Assembly: GCA_021324795.1 (NCBI GenBank)
Contig: JAJPIK010000067.1
Span: 174,256 to 238,255, forward strand
From: Chloroflexota bacterium
Lineage (GTDB): Bacteria; Chloroflexota; UBA6077; FW602-bin22; CADDYW01
Length of the DNA: 64,000 nt
Reading direction: 5' to 3'
The notes below the pieces were generated by a model, which saw only the letters and a list, made by a program, of their open reading frames with translations, was not told the origin of the DNA and did no database searches. A program made the translations under genes and the position numbers. This document shows positions 1 through 9,285 of the stretch, piece after piece (position 1 is the stretch's first letter; every line of letters starts with the position of its first letter).

Positions 1-1834
1 CTACCTGCCCGATCGTCCAACTCGTCGTCGGATAGGTCTCGGCGGCTGGGCGTCCATCGTGTCGCCACCAGTAGAACGTGCCATCGGTAATCCGAAGAGA
101 CACGATGTAGTCACGCTGAAGCGCCGTAATCGCCTTCCAGTAGAGGGTGACCTGGCCGGACTGACCGGACTGAATCGTCTGAGTTGGCAGGTCGTAGCCG
201 AGCAGTTGTAAACGGTTTCCGAAGTTCACGAGTTCCGGAATTGATGGAGTCGTCCGGACCGTAAAATCCGGCTTGCCATCAATCGCATAGAGGCGGAGCT
301 CGAGTCCGGCGAATCCCCCATTCACCGGCAAGCGTGGATAAGCATTGTCGAGCGCTTGCCGAACGTAACCAGTCGGATCTGCCCAGTCAGGGTTCCAAAG
401 GAGAAGCCAGGCGCGTTTACGGCCAGTTAGGGCGCGGTTTAGCATGGCCGCGCCGGCTTGGACGTTCGTCCCTGGCTGAATTGCTACCCAGGGGATGTTG
501 CCATGCGAGTAGTATTCGAATGCCTGCCGCGTGTCCATCATCAATAGGACGACATCGCCGGGCTGATAGTGTTGCTCGATGTAATCAATCGCTCCCCGGT
601 TGTCATCCTTGCGGTAGCCCGGCCCGTAGTAGACCTGCCAGAGCTGGCTGAACGTTGCCCCGACCAGGGCAAGGAAGATTACCGTGCTGGCCAGCATACC
701 TGACCAACGAATGACTGAAAGGCGAGCGTAGCGCGTCCGATCCGCCAGCACGACCAGGCCGTAACCGAGTGCCAGGTAAAATGCGGGGACGATCATAATG
801 AGATAACGTTCGGTAAACTTCGGATTCTGTACAAGCAACGCGTACAGGCCTAGAAACGGCAGGAGCAAGTAGGCAAGCAGGTAGAACTCTCCCTGCCCAT
901 GGCGTAGCGCCTGTCGAACCATCAGCAAAATGCCGATGCCCAGTAGGCAGCCGATCACCACCGCAGCAGCTACGAGGTTCCCCAGGGCAGCGAATTGCCC
1001 CAAGGCGAATGCCCCGAAGATGTGCCCTAGGACGTAGGTGAACGACAGTTCTCCTTTCCAAAAATCCGGTACTTTAATCATCCGCTCGATCTGCAAGTAG
1101 GCAAAAGGCAACCAGGGAACGTAGAGCAGTCCAACAAGCACCATGGCACCAATGGCTTTGCGCGCGACAGGATTGCCACGTAAGAGGAGGCTAAACACGA
1201 CGAGGCATTGGAAAACGACGACCAAACCGCCAAAGTACTGAGAATAAAGCATCGCCGTGGTGAAAATCACGTAAGCCCACCACCAGCGCGGCTGTCGACT
1301 CGTGAGCAATTTCCAGAGCGCATGACTCGAAAACAGCGACATCGTCGCAAGCAGGGCATACATCCGGGCTTCTTGTGAGTAGTAGACCATAAACGGAGAA
1401 AACGCCAGGAGAAAGGCGCCAATCAAGCCGATCACGATTGCCGCTCTCGAGCTGATCGGAGACTTCGGTCCGCTAGCCTCACTTTCGCGCCCGACCGTTG
1501 AGTGAAAAAGAGCGCGACCGAAAATGTAGGTAGCCGGCACGGCCGGTAACCCACAGAGCAAAGAGAGGTACCGGATGGCGAACTCGGAATTCCCGACTAG
1601 CCGCATCCAGAAATGGAGCAAGAGGTAGTACAAGGGAGGATGGAGATCCTGATAGACAAGAGTAGGAAGAAGCTGGCGAACCGGCTGGGCCGCGAAGATG
1701 GCGCTCAAGGCTTCGTCAAACCACAAACTCTGGACGCCAATCTTCCACACGCGCGCCGTGAATGCCAGGAAAATCAGGATGACCAAAAAGTCTCGCGGCC
1801 ACGCGAGCCGTCGGAAATTGTCCACTTTGGCCAC
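1..1834 (-). CDS. GT39/ArnT-like membrane glycosyltransferase (C-terminus cut off by window edge)
   Basis: This gene is absent from the ORF track because its reading frame runs off the left edge. I read it from a GTG at 1834 with GAGGAG nine bases upstream, open for 611 codons. The N-terminus has a membrane segment (DFLVILIFLAFTARVW), then SLWFDEALSAIFAAQPVRQL and DLHPPLYYLLLHFW, the signature of polyprenyl-phosphate-dependent membrane glycosyltransferases (PMT_2/GT39/GT83), in which the Asp and Glu of the first extracellular loop are catalytic. The later part, including a soluble stretch with GAIDYIEQHYQPGDVVLL, fits the periplasmic domain of these proteins. It probably moves a sugar from a lipid carrier to an envelope acceptor. 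It lies 13 bases after the GT4 gene, in the same direction. The family is clear; donor and acceptor are unknown. Confidence 0.8.
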   Translation of the reverse strand, partial: MAKVDNFRRLAWPRDFLVILIFLAFTARVWKIGVQSLWFDEALSAIFAAQPVRQLLPTLVYQDLHPPLYYLLLHFWMRLVGNSEFAIRYLSLLCGLPAVPATYIFGRALFHSTVGRESEASGPKSPISSRAAIVIGLIGAFLLAFSPFMVYYSQEARMYALLATMSLFSSHALWKLLTSRQPRWWWAYVIFTTAMLYSQYFGGLVVVFQCLVVFSLLLRGNPVARKAIGAMVLVGLLYVPWLPFAYLQIERMIKVPDFWKGELSFTYVLGHIFGAFALGQFAALGNLVAAAVVIGCLLGIGILLMVRQALRHGQGEFYLLAYLLLPFLGLYALLVQNPKFTERYLIMIVPAFYLALGYGLVVLADRTRYARLSVIRWSGMLASTVIFLALVGATFSQLWQVYYGPGYRKDDNRGAIDYIEQHYQPGDVVLLMMDTRQAFEYYSHGNIPWVAIQPGTNVQAGAAMLNRALTGRKRAWLLLWNPDWADPTGYVRQALDNAYPRLPVNGGFAGLELRLYAIDGKPDFTVRTTPSIPELVNFGNRLQLLGYDLPTQTIQSGQSGQVTLYWKAITALQRDYIVSLRITDGTFYWWRHDGRPAAETYPTTSWTIGQV

Positions 1835-1847
1835 GGCTCGACGCTCC

Positions 1848-3050
1848 TCAAAGGATGGATTGATAAAGGCGCAGATTTGCAAGGGCGATAGCATCCCACT
1901 GGAATGAGACCGCCAAGCGAGCCACGCCAGCCGAAAGCCTTGACCGCAGGCTAAAATCTCTGGCAAGTTGCTCGATAGCCTGCGCGAGTTGCTCCGGCGC
2001 CTCGGTTGGAACGAGTAAGCAATTCTCCCCGGAGACGAGGGTTGGAAAACCCCTCGGCGCATTTTGATTTTGTGGGATCGTCGTAATCACCGGTAAGTGC
2101 TGCACGAACGCCGCGATCAAGGTACCGTGACGCAGCGAGGCACCATCTTTGAAAGGCAAGACACAAAGGTCGGCAGCACGAAGATACCCGGCGACGTCTA
2201 AGGCGCCGACGTATCCAGTCCAGCCGATTCTGCCACGGAATTCTGGCTGGTCGAGGCGCTGACGGATCGTATTCACGTAGCGCCATTCCGAGTTTCCCGT
2301 GTCTCCCGATGATGCTCCAATCATCAAAAGTCGCACTGCCAGGCCCCGCTTTACCAATTGCTCGAACGCTGAAACCAGGGTATGAACGCCTTTACTCGGG
2401 GCAAGGAAGCCAAAAAAAGCCAACAGACATTCATCGTCACGAACTCCCAGGCTTTCACGCCAAGTGCGTCGGTCATAGGTGGTCGGCAGCTCGGCCGGAA
2501 TATTGCTGCCAATCGGGATGATTCTGAGCTGTCGTCGGCCCCAGGTCCACCGAGTCGTCTCACTCGTCACCCGACCAGCGAGTCTCTGAAAATCCTCCGC
2601 CGTCGTGGTAATCACCGCGTCAGCTCCGGCGCCAAGAATCCAGGTTGCCAGGTGACGGATTGGCCCGATCTTCGGCAACAAGTATGGTTGCTTGAGATCG
2701 TGATACGTGACAACCGTTCGTGTTCTTGGCCGGCGGAGGCGGTTGATCCATGGCACGAGATTGACGCCAATCTTCATATCAAAGGCACCAGTCTGATACT
2801 GAATGTGCAGAACGTCCGGTTCCAAGATATCGAGCTGCTGCACCACGTCGCGCCAGAGATCGGCCCCCCATGACTTGAGCGATGGATAAACACGGACCGC
2901 GCTATCTTCGCCGCGCGGCGTCGCCCGTTCCGACGTAAGCACCGACACTTCAACGCCGTGACGGGTGAGACCAGCGCCAAGCAGCGCAGTATAATCGGCA
3001 ACTCCTCCGCGTAACGGCGGGTATTCACCGGTGAGCAAGACAACGCGCAA
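1848..3050 (-). CDS. glycosyltransferase family 4
   Basis: The 400-residue product begins MRVVLLTGEYPPLRGGVADY, the glycine-rich N-terminal loop of GT-B fold family 4 enzymes. The second Rossmann domain has FFGFLAPSKGVHTLVSAF and the late stretch DLCVLPFKDGASLRHGTL, where the family usually binds the nucleotide-sugar donor. A retaining transferase acting on an envelope glycan or glycolipid at the cytoplasmic face is the likely role. The start is a TTG, supported by GGGAGGA six bases upstream. The GT39-like gene follows after 13 bases and the GT2 gene precedes it, so the three form a leftward sugar-transfer set. Sugar specificity cannot be read from the sequence. Confidence 0.88.
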   Translation of the reverse strand: MRVVLLTGEYPPLRGGVADYTALLGAGLTRHGVEVSVLTSERATPRGEDSAVRVYPSLKSWGADLWRDVVQQLDILEPDVLHIQYQTGAFDMKIGVNLVPWINRLRRPRTRTVVTYHDLKQPYLLPKIGPIRHLATWILGAGADAVITTTAEDFQRLAGRVTSETTRWTWGRRQLRIIPIGSNIPAELPTTYDRRTWRESLGVRDDECLLAFFGFLAPSKGVHTLVSAFEQLVKRGLAVRLLMIGASSGDTGNSEWRYVNTIRQRLDQPEFRGRIGWTGYVGALDVAGYLRAADLCVLPFKDGASLRHGTLIAAFVQHLPVITTIPQNQNAPRGFPTLVSGENCLLVPTEAPEQLAQAIEQLARDFSLRSRLSAGVARLAVSFQWDAIALANLRLYQSIL

Positions 3051-3137
3051 AGATGTCCTCCCAGGTCGGGGAACTTAGAGCTTGCACGGCAACCGTACCA
3101 CCGAGGCACAAAGAACACAGAGACGCACTTGAAGCAT

Positions 3138-4136
3138 TCATGAACTCCTCTGTGTCCTCTGAGCCGCGATAGTGTCGTGACTGTCCGGTTGATATCGATA
3201 TCCGACTAAATGCCGGAGCTGATGGCTTGCCACTAGGAAGTGTGAATGCAATCGCTCTCGGCGAAGGGCGACACGATGGCCAACGAGCAGCTTCCCGAAC
3301 TCCGCGACCGCCTCGACAATCGTGAACGCTAGCAGACACAGACGTAACGCCCGGCCAACATCGGCGCCAAAGTGCTTCTCATAAAGACGACTCTTACTTT
3401 CGAGGAAGTTCTGGCTCCGCTGTATGCGATTTTGTTCGCTGCTCCGTCCTTCGTGGTGGATCACAACCGCTGACGGAAGGTAAACGATACGCCAACCAGC
3501 TCCCTGAGCTCGGTAGCACCAGTCCAGCTCTTCCGAATACATGAAAAAGCGTTCGTCGAAGCCACCGATCGCATCGATCACCTCTCGGCGGACAAGTAAA
3601 CACGCTCCGACCAACCAATCGACGTATTGACACTGGTCATCCGATTCATTCGCCCGATAGTAGCGCCTCAACGGCGGCAAACCCGGCAACCAACGCTGAA
3701 TAGGCGTACTTTCGACCAGTCCGGTCAGAGGAGTCGGGAAGGAACGGCGGCTAGATTGAACACTGCCGTCAGGAAACTGAAGCCGTGGTCCGACAATGCC
3801 AACGCGTGGATGGTTGGCCAGATACTCGAGCATCGCAGTGAGCGCCCCTGGACGCAGCTCAGTGTCTGGATTTAAAAAGAGCACAGTCTGGCCAGTCGCA
3901 ATTTCCAGCGCTTGGTTGTTTGCCGCCGCGAAGCCAGGATTACGATCATTGGCGATGACCCGCACCACGGGAAAATGCTCGTGAATCGCGTCGACTGTAC
4001 CATCAGAAGACGCGTTGTCGACGACGAGAATCTCGGTATTTAGCCCGGCTAGCTCGGCCTGAACTGTTTCTAAACAGCGACAGAGCAAGTCGCGGACATT
4101 GTACGATACGATAATGACCGATATGGTCAGCGACAC
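3138..4136 (-). CDS. glycosyltransferase family 2
   Basis: The product of 332 residues opens with TISVIIVSYNVRDLL and carries VVDNASSDGTVDAI and FLNPDTEL, the nucleotide-sugar and metal-binding motifs of GT-A fold family 2 enzymes of the rhamnosyltransferase type. GGFDERFFMYSEELDWCYRA is the usual acceptor-side region of this subgroup. No confident multi-pass region is present; one hydrophobic stretch near the C-terminus could anchor it. The GTG start has GGGAAGG eight bases upstream. It leads the leftward glycosyltransferase set and is divergent from the aminotransferase gene. A paralogue with the same layout sits at 59024-59956. Confidence 0.88.
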   Translation of the reverse strand: MSLTISVIIVSYNVRDLLCRCLETVQAELAGLNTEILVVDNASSDGTVDAIHEHFPVVRVIANDRNPGFAAANNQALEIATGQTVLFLNPDTELRPGALTAMLEYLANHPRVGIVGPRLQFPDGSVQSSRRSFPTPLTGLVESTPIQRWLPGLPPLRRYYRANESDDQCQYVDWLVGACLLVRREVIDAIGGFDERFFMYSEELDWCYRAQGAGWRIVYLPSAVVIHHEGRSSEQNRIQRSQNFLESKSRLYEKHFGADVGRALRLCLLAFTIVEAVAEFGKLLVGHRVALRRERLHSHFLVASHQLRHLVGYRYQPDSHDTIAAQRTQRSS

Positions 4137-4156
4137 CCCTGGAACCTTCCCGTCGC

Positions 4157-4185
4157 TTGCCGATAATCAGCGCTCTGAGTATACT
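4157..4185 (+). promoter_or_regulatory. sigma-70 type promoter for the class IV aminotransferase
   Basis: TTGCCG and TATACT are separated by exactly 17 bases. The element lies about 80 bases upstream of the aminotransferase ATG in the divergent intergenic region, so position and orientation fit. Confidence 0.6.
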
Positions 4186-4266
4186 GAATCTGAACCCAGT
4201 ACGCGAATGTTTGACCGGTCCGGCAACTCAGCTTCGTCTGACTGTTGGTCGAAAGGGTGTATTTCT

Positions 4267-5127
4267 ATGCCTGAGCCGCTCGTGTATCTCAATGGTGAGT
4301 TCCTCCCCTATGCTGACGCGCGAATTCCCGTCGAAGATCGCGGGATGCAATTCGCCGATGGCGTCTACGAGGTTGTAAGGTACTACCTGGGACGTCCGTT
4401 TCGGATGGCAGATCACCTTGCCCGGTTGGTCAGATCGGCCGAGGGAATCGAGCTCCCCCTGCCGCCGCTCGATCTAATCGAGCAGGCGATGAATCAGCTT
4501 GTCGAGCGCCAAGGCATGTCCGAAGCCACCGTTTACCTACAGATTACGCGTGGCCCGGCCCCTCGTTTGCACGGATTGATCGACCATCCGACGCCCACGG
4601 TGATTGCGATCGCTCGACCGGCGAGCACAACTCGTCCGCGCCCAACCCTGCGCGTGGTCACCGCTAGCGACGATCGCTGGGCCCGCTGCTACCTCAAAAC
4701 GACGATGTTGCTGCCGAACGCTTTAGCTCGGGAGCGAGCCCGTCGACTGGGCGCTGATGATGCGATCTTTCTGCGCGACGGCTTTGTGATGGAAGCTACG
4801 TCGTCGAATGTATTCCTGGTCAGGCAGGGACGATTGCTCACCTCACCTTTGACAAACTACATCCTGGCCGGCATCACCCGTGGTGTTGTGCTGGAGTTGG
4901 CTGCGCAGATCGGCATCCCCGTATCCGAAGAACCAATTCCGGCCCATTGGCTCTACCAGGCCGACGAAGTCTTCCTCACCGGTACGAACACTGAACTGGG
5001 ACCGATTATCAGCGTCGACAGTCGTTCTGTCGGCACTGGCCAACCCGGGGCGATTTATCAGCGATTGCTCGAAGCATTCGATGCGCTTACCCGGGCGTCA
5101 CAGCCGCTCTCGGTGCGGTCAGGCTAG
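4267..5127 (+). CDS. dat: class IV PLP aminotransferase, D-amino-acid transaminase type
   Basis: A PLP enzyme of fold type IV, 286 residues, the normal length. The catalytic lysine is K144 in CYLKTTMLLPN, whose context matches D-amino-acid aminotransferase (LKSLNLL in Bacillus) better than the branched-chain enzyme; E176 in MEATSSNVFLV is the residue that contacts the pyridine nitrogen. It would interconvert D-amino acids and 2-oxo acids, for example D-Ala and D-Glu for peptidoglycan. I chose the ATG at 4267 rather than the ORF-track start at 4099, because family homology begins at MPEPLVYLNGEF and GAAAGGG lies just upstream. The longer start would also overlap the divergent GT2 gene. A branched-chain or aminodeoxychorismate lyase role cannot be fully excluded. 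Confidence 0.8.
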   Translation: MPEPLVYLNGEFLPYADARIPVEDRGMQFADGVYEVVRYYLGRPFRMADHLARLVRSAEGIELPLPPLDLIEQAMNQLVERQGMSEATVYLQITRGPAPRLHGLIDHPTPTVIAIARPASTTRPRPTLRVVTASDDRWARCYLKTTMLLPNALARERARRLGADDAIFLRDGFVMEATSSNVFLVRQGRLLTSPLTNYILAGITRGVVLELAAQIGIPVSEEPIPAHWLYQADEVFLTGTNTELGPIISVDSRSVGTGQPGAIYQRLLEAFDALTRASQPLSVRSG

Positions 5128-5128
5128 C

Positions 5129-7588
5129 TTGCGAACGGTCCGAGTGACGACTGCCGCCCGGCCAAGCTTGCCCGCTTTCGTCTGGCGGGTGCGCAAGCTG
5201 ATCTGGTGGCGGCGAGGCAGTAGCGAGATCACGGATCGGTCGTCATTCGGAAGCACTCCATCCACGATTCGCCATCTCCGGCTTGGCGTTCTCGAAATAC
5301 TTTCCCTTCTGATCGCGGCCGGTTTGGCCCCGCTCTTTTATTGGCGTCTTCTCACCACTAACCCAGAAGACGCTGCGACGCTGCCATCTGGCGATTTCAC
5401 TGATCTTAACTATCCCTATCGCCGCTGGGTTGCCGAGCAGCTCGCTCGCGGCGTTGAGCCCTACTGGAATCAATTCGTTTCCGCCGGTCACTCGGCCGTG
5501 GGTGACATCCAGTTCCGCATCTTCTACCCACCGGAAAACTGGCTCGCTTCGCTCGGCGGGAGTAATTTTTCCGTCCGGCTGTTCGAAATTGGCGTCGTCG
5601 GGCACATTGCGTTCGCAGTGGTTGTCACCTACCTGCTCGCCCGGCGCCTCAGCCGAAGTCGGGTCGGCGGCCTCGTCAGCGCCGTCGTTTTCGGCTTCGG
5701 CGGCTATCTCAGCGGTTTTCCGGTTCAGCAAACCAACGTTCTCGAAGCGAGCGTCTGGTTACCATTCGCGCTCTTGTGCGTTGAACTCGGGACTGATTAC
5801 GGATCGCCCGCCGGCTTCGCGGCGGGTGCAGGGGCACTCGGGTTGTCCGCGCTAGCTGGACATCCTCAAACTTTCCTATACGCTCTGATCACGACGATAT
5901 GCTACGCTCTTTACAAGAGTTGGTGTCATGGCCGCATTCGCCTGACGCCGCTGCTTGGCACCATTCTCATCGGCCTTGGGAGCGTCGCGCTCGCGGCGAT
6001 TGCCCTGCTTCCAGCGTACCTTCACCTCGCCCTGACCGACCGGGCGACCGCGGCTTACGACTTTACCAAGGGCGGTTTCGCCCTGCACGAGATCGTCGGT
6101 ATATTGTTTCCCTCCTCGATCGGCGGCGCTCCTTTGTACAACGGCATCTTTACCTGGTTTCTTGTCGCGATCGCCCTGGTCAGTCCGTTCCGGCGCTCGA
6201 ACAAGGTTTTCTGGTGCGTGTTGGCTGTTATGGCGCTCCTTCTTTCGTTCGGGGCGAACACGTTTCTGCAGCCGGTCTTTTACTTGGTGACAGATAGCTA
6301 CAAGCTCCACGACCACGAACGCGCCGTTTTCTTATTCGATTTCGGGGTCGCAATCCTCGCCGGTTACGGAGCCGCTCAGCTCGCGGCGTCGGCCGACGTA
6401 TCACTCGCCTGGCTACACCGGGCGCTACGCTGGCCAACCGCTGCCATCGTCGCGTTCTTCGTTCTTTTCGTGGTCGACTTCGCCAGCACCACCGGTGCTC
6501 AGGGTACCCTGCTCGCCTTCGCCGATCCAATGGTATTTCTGACGCTCGTCTTCAGTCTCAGCGTCGCGATTCTCTGGCTGCGCGAGCGTGGTCTGATCTC
6601 ACCGGCAATGACCGGCCTGCTGGTGATCGGCCTCGTCACTCTCGATATCTTTTCTGTCGACTGGCAAGCTAACCTTCGCCCCGGACCGCCGGATCAGTTG
6701 CTGGCGCCAACCCCGATCGTTGATTACCTCGAGCAATATCCGACCGGCTTATTCCGCATTGCGAGCGAAGGGCTTCTCCCCGGCGACGGTAATGCTGGAG
6801 CGCTTTGGCGCTTGGAAGACGTGGTCGGTAACAGTCCACTCGAAACCAAGAGCTACAGCGATTTCACCAAGCTCGTTCCAGAATGGACGCGCTGGCAGGT
6901 CTTGAACGTCCGCTTCGTCGTGACCAAGCGTAAGCTCGACGATCCGCGGCTTCAACTCGTCCGAAATGATGGCGACGTCAACCTCTATGAGATCGATCAG
7001 AAGGATCGTCTTCCCCGGGCCTACGTTGTTGATCAATTTGTCGCCGCTCCTAGCCATCAGATCGCCTTGCAGGCCGTCCAGAGCGTCAATTTGCACACCA
7101 CCGCGATCGTGGAAGGCACCCTTCCGGACTGGCTCATCGCCAGCCAACCCATGACCACCACGATCAACTCGTCTATCCACCTCGTCCAATTCTCTGATTA
7201 TCAGGCCAACACCGTCACGGTGAAAGCCGATCTTGCGCAATCCGGCTTACTCGTGCTCAGCAACGTGGACTACCCCGGTTGGCACGCTAGCGTCGACGGT
7301 ACGTCGACTCCTATCTTCGAAGTAAACGGCATCGTTCAAGGAGTAGCCTTGAAGGCCGGCCTCCATACCGTTCAGTTCACTTTCAATCCGCCAGGCCTGA
7401 TCGAAGGACAAGCTATCACCAACCTCGCGCGAACTCTCCTCCTGGGTATCGCCGGTCTTGAAATCCTCGCTCGAATCGTGCTCGGCTTGGAAAAGTTTCG
7501 ACGGCTCGGTCGCCACCGGCCAAGCTACCACCATCAGCCGAACGAATCCACTGAGCTCAGTAACCTTACAATCGATCCCTTTCCTTGA
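5129..7588 (+). CDS. large YfhO-like multi-pass membrane protein
   Basis: About 819 residues. The N-terminal two thirds hold many hydrophobic helices and the motif FYPPENWLASLGG after a loop with LPSGDFTDLNYPYRRWV, as in YfhO-family (PF09586) and related membrane glycosyltransferases. The C-terminal part is a soluble domain with VLSNVDYPGWHASVDG, typical of these proteins. YfhO-type proteins add sugars to envelope polymers such as lipoteichoic acid in Firmicutes; the acceptor here is unknown. The ORF-track start at 4880 lies inside the aminotransferase gene, so I chose the TTG one base after that gene's stop. A GTG at 5144 is also possible, and neither has a good ribosome binding site. No separate promoter is visible, so it is likely co-transcribed with the aminotransferase. 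Confidence 0.75.
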   Translation: MRTVRVTTAARPSLPAFVWRVRKLIWWRRGSSEITDRSSFGSTPSTIRHLRLGVLEILSLLIAAGLAPLFYWRLLTTNPEDAATLPSGDFTDLNYPYRRWVAEQLARGVEPYWNQFVSAGHSAVGDIQFRIFYPPENWLASLGGSNFSVRLFEIGVVGHIAFAVVVTYLLARRLSRSRVGGLVSAVVFGFGGYLSGFPVQQTNVLEASVWLPFALLCVELGTDYGSPAGFAAGAGALGLSALAGHPQTFLYALITTICYALYKSWCHGRIRLTPLLGTILIGLGSVALAAIALLPAYLHLALTDRATAAYDFTKGGFALHEIVGILFPSSIGGAPLYNGIFTWFLVAIALVSPFRRSNKVFWCVLAVMALLLSFGANTFLQPVFYLVTDSYKLHDHERAVFLFDFGVAILAGYGAAQLAASADVSLAWLHRALRWPTAAIVAFFVLFVVDFASTTGAQGTLLAFADPMVFLTLVFSLSVAILWLRERGLISPAMTGLLVIGLVTLDIFSVDWQANLRPGPPDQLLAPTPIVDYLEQYPTGLFRIASEGLLPGDGNAGALWRLEDVVGNSPLETKSYSDFTKLVPEWTRWQVLNVRFVVTKRKLDDPRLQLVRNDGDVNLYEIDQKDRLPRAYVVDQFVAAPSHQIALQAVQSVNLHTTAIVEGTLPDWLIASQPMTTTINSSIHLVQFSDYQANTVTVKADLAQSGLLVLSNVDYPGWHASVDGTSTPIFEVNGIVQGVALKAGLHTVQFTFNPPGLIEGQAITNLARTLLLGIAGLEILARIVLGLEKFRRLGRHRPSYHHQPNESTELSNLTIDPFP

Positions 7589-7605
7589 TTAACGCTTTTC
7601 GCGCA

Positions 7606-7634
7606 TTGCCTTGCCTAGTCGTCCGTGATAGAAT
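7606..7634 (+). promoter_or_regulatory. sigma-70 type promoter of the pdxS operon
   Basis: TTGCCT and TAGAAT are separated by 17 bases. The predicted transcript start near 7641 leaves a leader of roughly 140 bases before pdxS. Confidence 0.65.
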
Positions 7635-7677
7635 TAAGAGGTAGGATTTTACCCGGTGTTCATTCTGGCAGGGGTTA

Positions 7678-7791
7678 ATGTACATGTGGATCCCGCCGGA
7701 GCGAGGGCCAAGACCGAAATGGCCTTTCTCATCGGGACAAGCTGGACAAAAGATCTGTAGAGAAAAGTTGGGGAGGACCACTCGTGGATAA
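7678..7791 (+). CDS. possible 37-codon leader ORF overlapping the pdxS start
   Basis: An ATG preceded by AGGGG opens a 37-codon frame in the pdxS leader. It encodes a Pro/Arg-rich peptide ([15 protein letters not shown]...) and stops at TAA 7789-7791, six bases inside pdxS in a different frame. It is too short for the ORF track. The overlap would allow translational coupling to pdxS. The same stretch also folds on paper: TCCCG 7691-7695 with CGGGA 7733-7737, enclosing GGCCA 7706-7710 with TGGCC 7720-7724. I cannot tell whether the peptide or the RNA structure matters, or neither. Confidence 0.3.
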   Translation: MYMWIPPERGPRPKWPFSSGQAGQKICREKLGRTTRG

Positions 7792-8665
7792 GGGAACCTG
7801 GACGGTCAAGAAAGGCCTTGCCGAGATGTTGAAGGGTGGGGTCATCATGGACGTCGTCACGCCCGAACAGGCGCGTATTGCCGAGGAAGCAGGCGCCTGC
7901 GCGGTTATGGCCCTGGAACGGGTTCCCGCCGACATCCGGGCCGCCGGTGGCGTCGCGCGCATGAGCGATCCCAAGCTGATTCGAGCAATCTGCGAAGCGG
8001 TCACGATTCCGGTGATGGCCAAATGCCGCATCGGACATTTCGTTGAAGCTCAGGTTCTCGAAGCATTGAAGGTCGACTACATCGACGAGTCGGAGGTCCT
8101 TACCCCGGCCGATGAGACCCATCACATCAATAAGCACGAGTTCAAGGTGCCGTTTGTCTGCGGTGCACGGGATCTTGGAGAGGCGTTGCGGCGAATTGGT
8201 GAAGGCGCGGCCATGATCCGGACCAAAGGCGAAGCCGGCTCCGGCAATATTGTCGAGGCAGTCCGCCACATGCGTGCAGTCATGAGCGAAATTCGCAAAC
8301 TGCAGAATATGCCGGAAGACGAGCTCATGGCCGAAGCCAAGAATCTTGGTGCACCCTACGAGCTGGTCGTCGAAGTCGCGCGAACTGGCAAGCTCCCGGT
8401 CGTTAATTTTGCTGCGGGTGGTGTCGCGACCCCGGCTGACGCGGCCCTGATGATGCAACTTGGCGCTGATGGCATTTTTGTTGGCTCGGGGATTTTCAAG
8501 TCGTCGGATCCGGCGGCACGAGCGAGAGCCATTGTCCAAGCAACGACTCACTACAAGAATCCGGAAATCATCGCCGAGGTTTCGGCAGGTATCGGGGAAG
8601 CGATGCGTGGGCTAGAAATCTCCTCGATTCCCAAGGCGGAGCTTTTGGCGACGCGAGGCTGGTAG
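7784..8665 (+). CDS. pdxS: pyridoxal 5'-phosphate synthase subunit PdxS
   Basis: The synthase subunit of the DXP-independent vitamin B6 pathway, which builds PLP from ribose 5-phosphate, glyceraldehyde 3-phosphate and ammonia from PdxT. The 293 residues match the family length. D23 (VIMDVV), K80 ([10 protein letters not shown]) and K148 ([12 protein letters not shown]) sit where the catalytic aspartate and the two Schiff-base lysines are expected. The GTG start has GGGGAGG seven bases upstream. pdxT follows after five bases, so the two subunits of the dodecameric complex are made together. The ORF of 300 aa on the opposite strand is a shadow. Confidence 0.98.
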   Translation: MDKGTWTVKKGLAEMLKGGVIMDVVTPEQARIAEEAGACAVMALERVPADIRAAGGVARMSDPKLIRAICEAVTIPVMAKCRIGHFVEAQVLEALKVDYIDESEVLTPADETHHINKHEFKVPFVCGARDLGEALRRIGEGAAMIRTKGEAGSGNIVEAVRHMRAVMSEIRKLQNMPEDELMAEAKNLGAPYELVVEVARTGKLPVVNFAAGGVATPADAALMMQLGADGIFVGSGIFKSSDPAARARAIVQATTHYKNPEIIAEVSAGIGEAMRGLEISSIPKAELLATRGW

Positions 8666-8670
8666 CCGCA

Positions 8671-9285
8671 GTGACAATTGGCGTTCTGGCACTCCAGGGA
8701 GACTTCCGCGAGCATCTGGAGATGCTCCGGAAAATTGACGTAGACGCTTGCGAAGTGCGCTTAGCCGGGGATCTCGAGCGGGTCGACGGCTTGATCATTC
8801 CCGGTGGTGAGAGCACGACAATCGGCAAGCTTCTCAGACAATTCGATTTACTCGAGTCAATGCGCCAGCGAATTCGCGCGGGTATGCCAGTCTATGGCAC
8901 CTGTGCCGGCGCGATCGTCCTTTCAGCCGAGGTTCTCGATCGCGGGGTTGACCAACCCACTCTCGGTGTCATGGCGACGACCGTGCGGCGTAATGCGTTC
9001 GGGCGGCAGGTCGACAGCTTTGAAGCTGATCTTGCAATCCCCGTCCTTGGTCCTGAGCCGTTCCACGCCGTCTTTATTCGAGCACCGATTATCGAGCGGG
9101 TTGGGCCTGACGTCGAGGTGCTCGCCGCGTTGCCGGACGGAACGATAGTCGCGGTCCAGCAGGGGAATATGCTCGCCACGTCCTTCCATCCCGAGTTGAC
9201 CGAAGATGGCCGATTCCACCGCTATTTCGCCAGTTTGGTCGACCGGAGTCTCGCGGCTACCCCCCTAGCTCGTGAGAGTCGATGA
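8671..9285 (+). CDS. pdxT: pyridoxal 5'-phosphate synthase glutaminase subunit PdxT
   Basis: The class I glutaminase that feeds ammonia to PdxS. IPGGEST near residue 44, the nucleophile C78 in YGTCAGAIVLS, and H173 with E175 in SFHPELTED make up the expected catalytic triad. Length 204 residues is slightly above the usual 190-200. The start is a GTG with a weak ribosome binding site, five bases after the pdxS stop, so coupling from pdxS is likely. Its own stop overlaps the next start as ATGA. Confidence 0.97.
   Translation: MTIGVLALQGDFREHLEMLRKIDVDACEVRLAGDLERVDGLIIPGGESTTIGKLLRQFDLLESMRQRIRAGMPVYGTCAGAIVLSAEVLDRGVDQPTLGVMATTVRRNAFGRQVDSFEADLAIPVLGPEPFHAVFIRAPIIERVGPDVEVLAALPDGTIVAVQQGNMLATSFHPELTEDGRFHRYFASLVDRSLAATPLARESR

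Noticed and set aside
7649-8551. 300-residue minus-strand ORF
   Set aside because: It lies antisense to pdxS, whose catalytic residues and ribosome binding site are unambiguous; the antisense frame has no recognisable domain.
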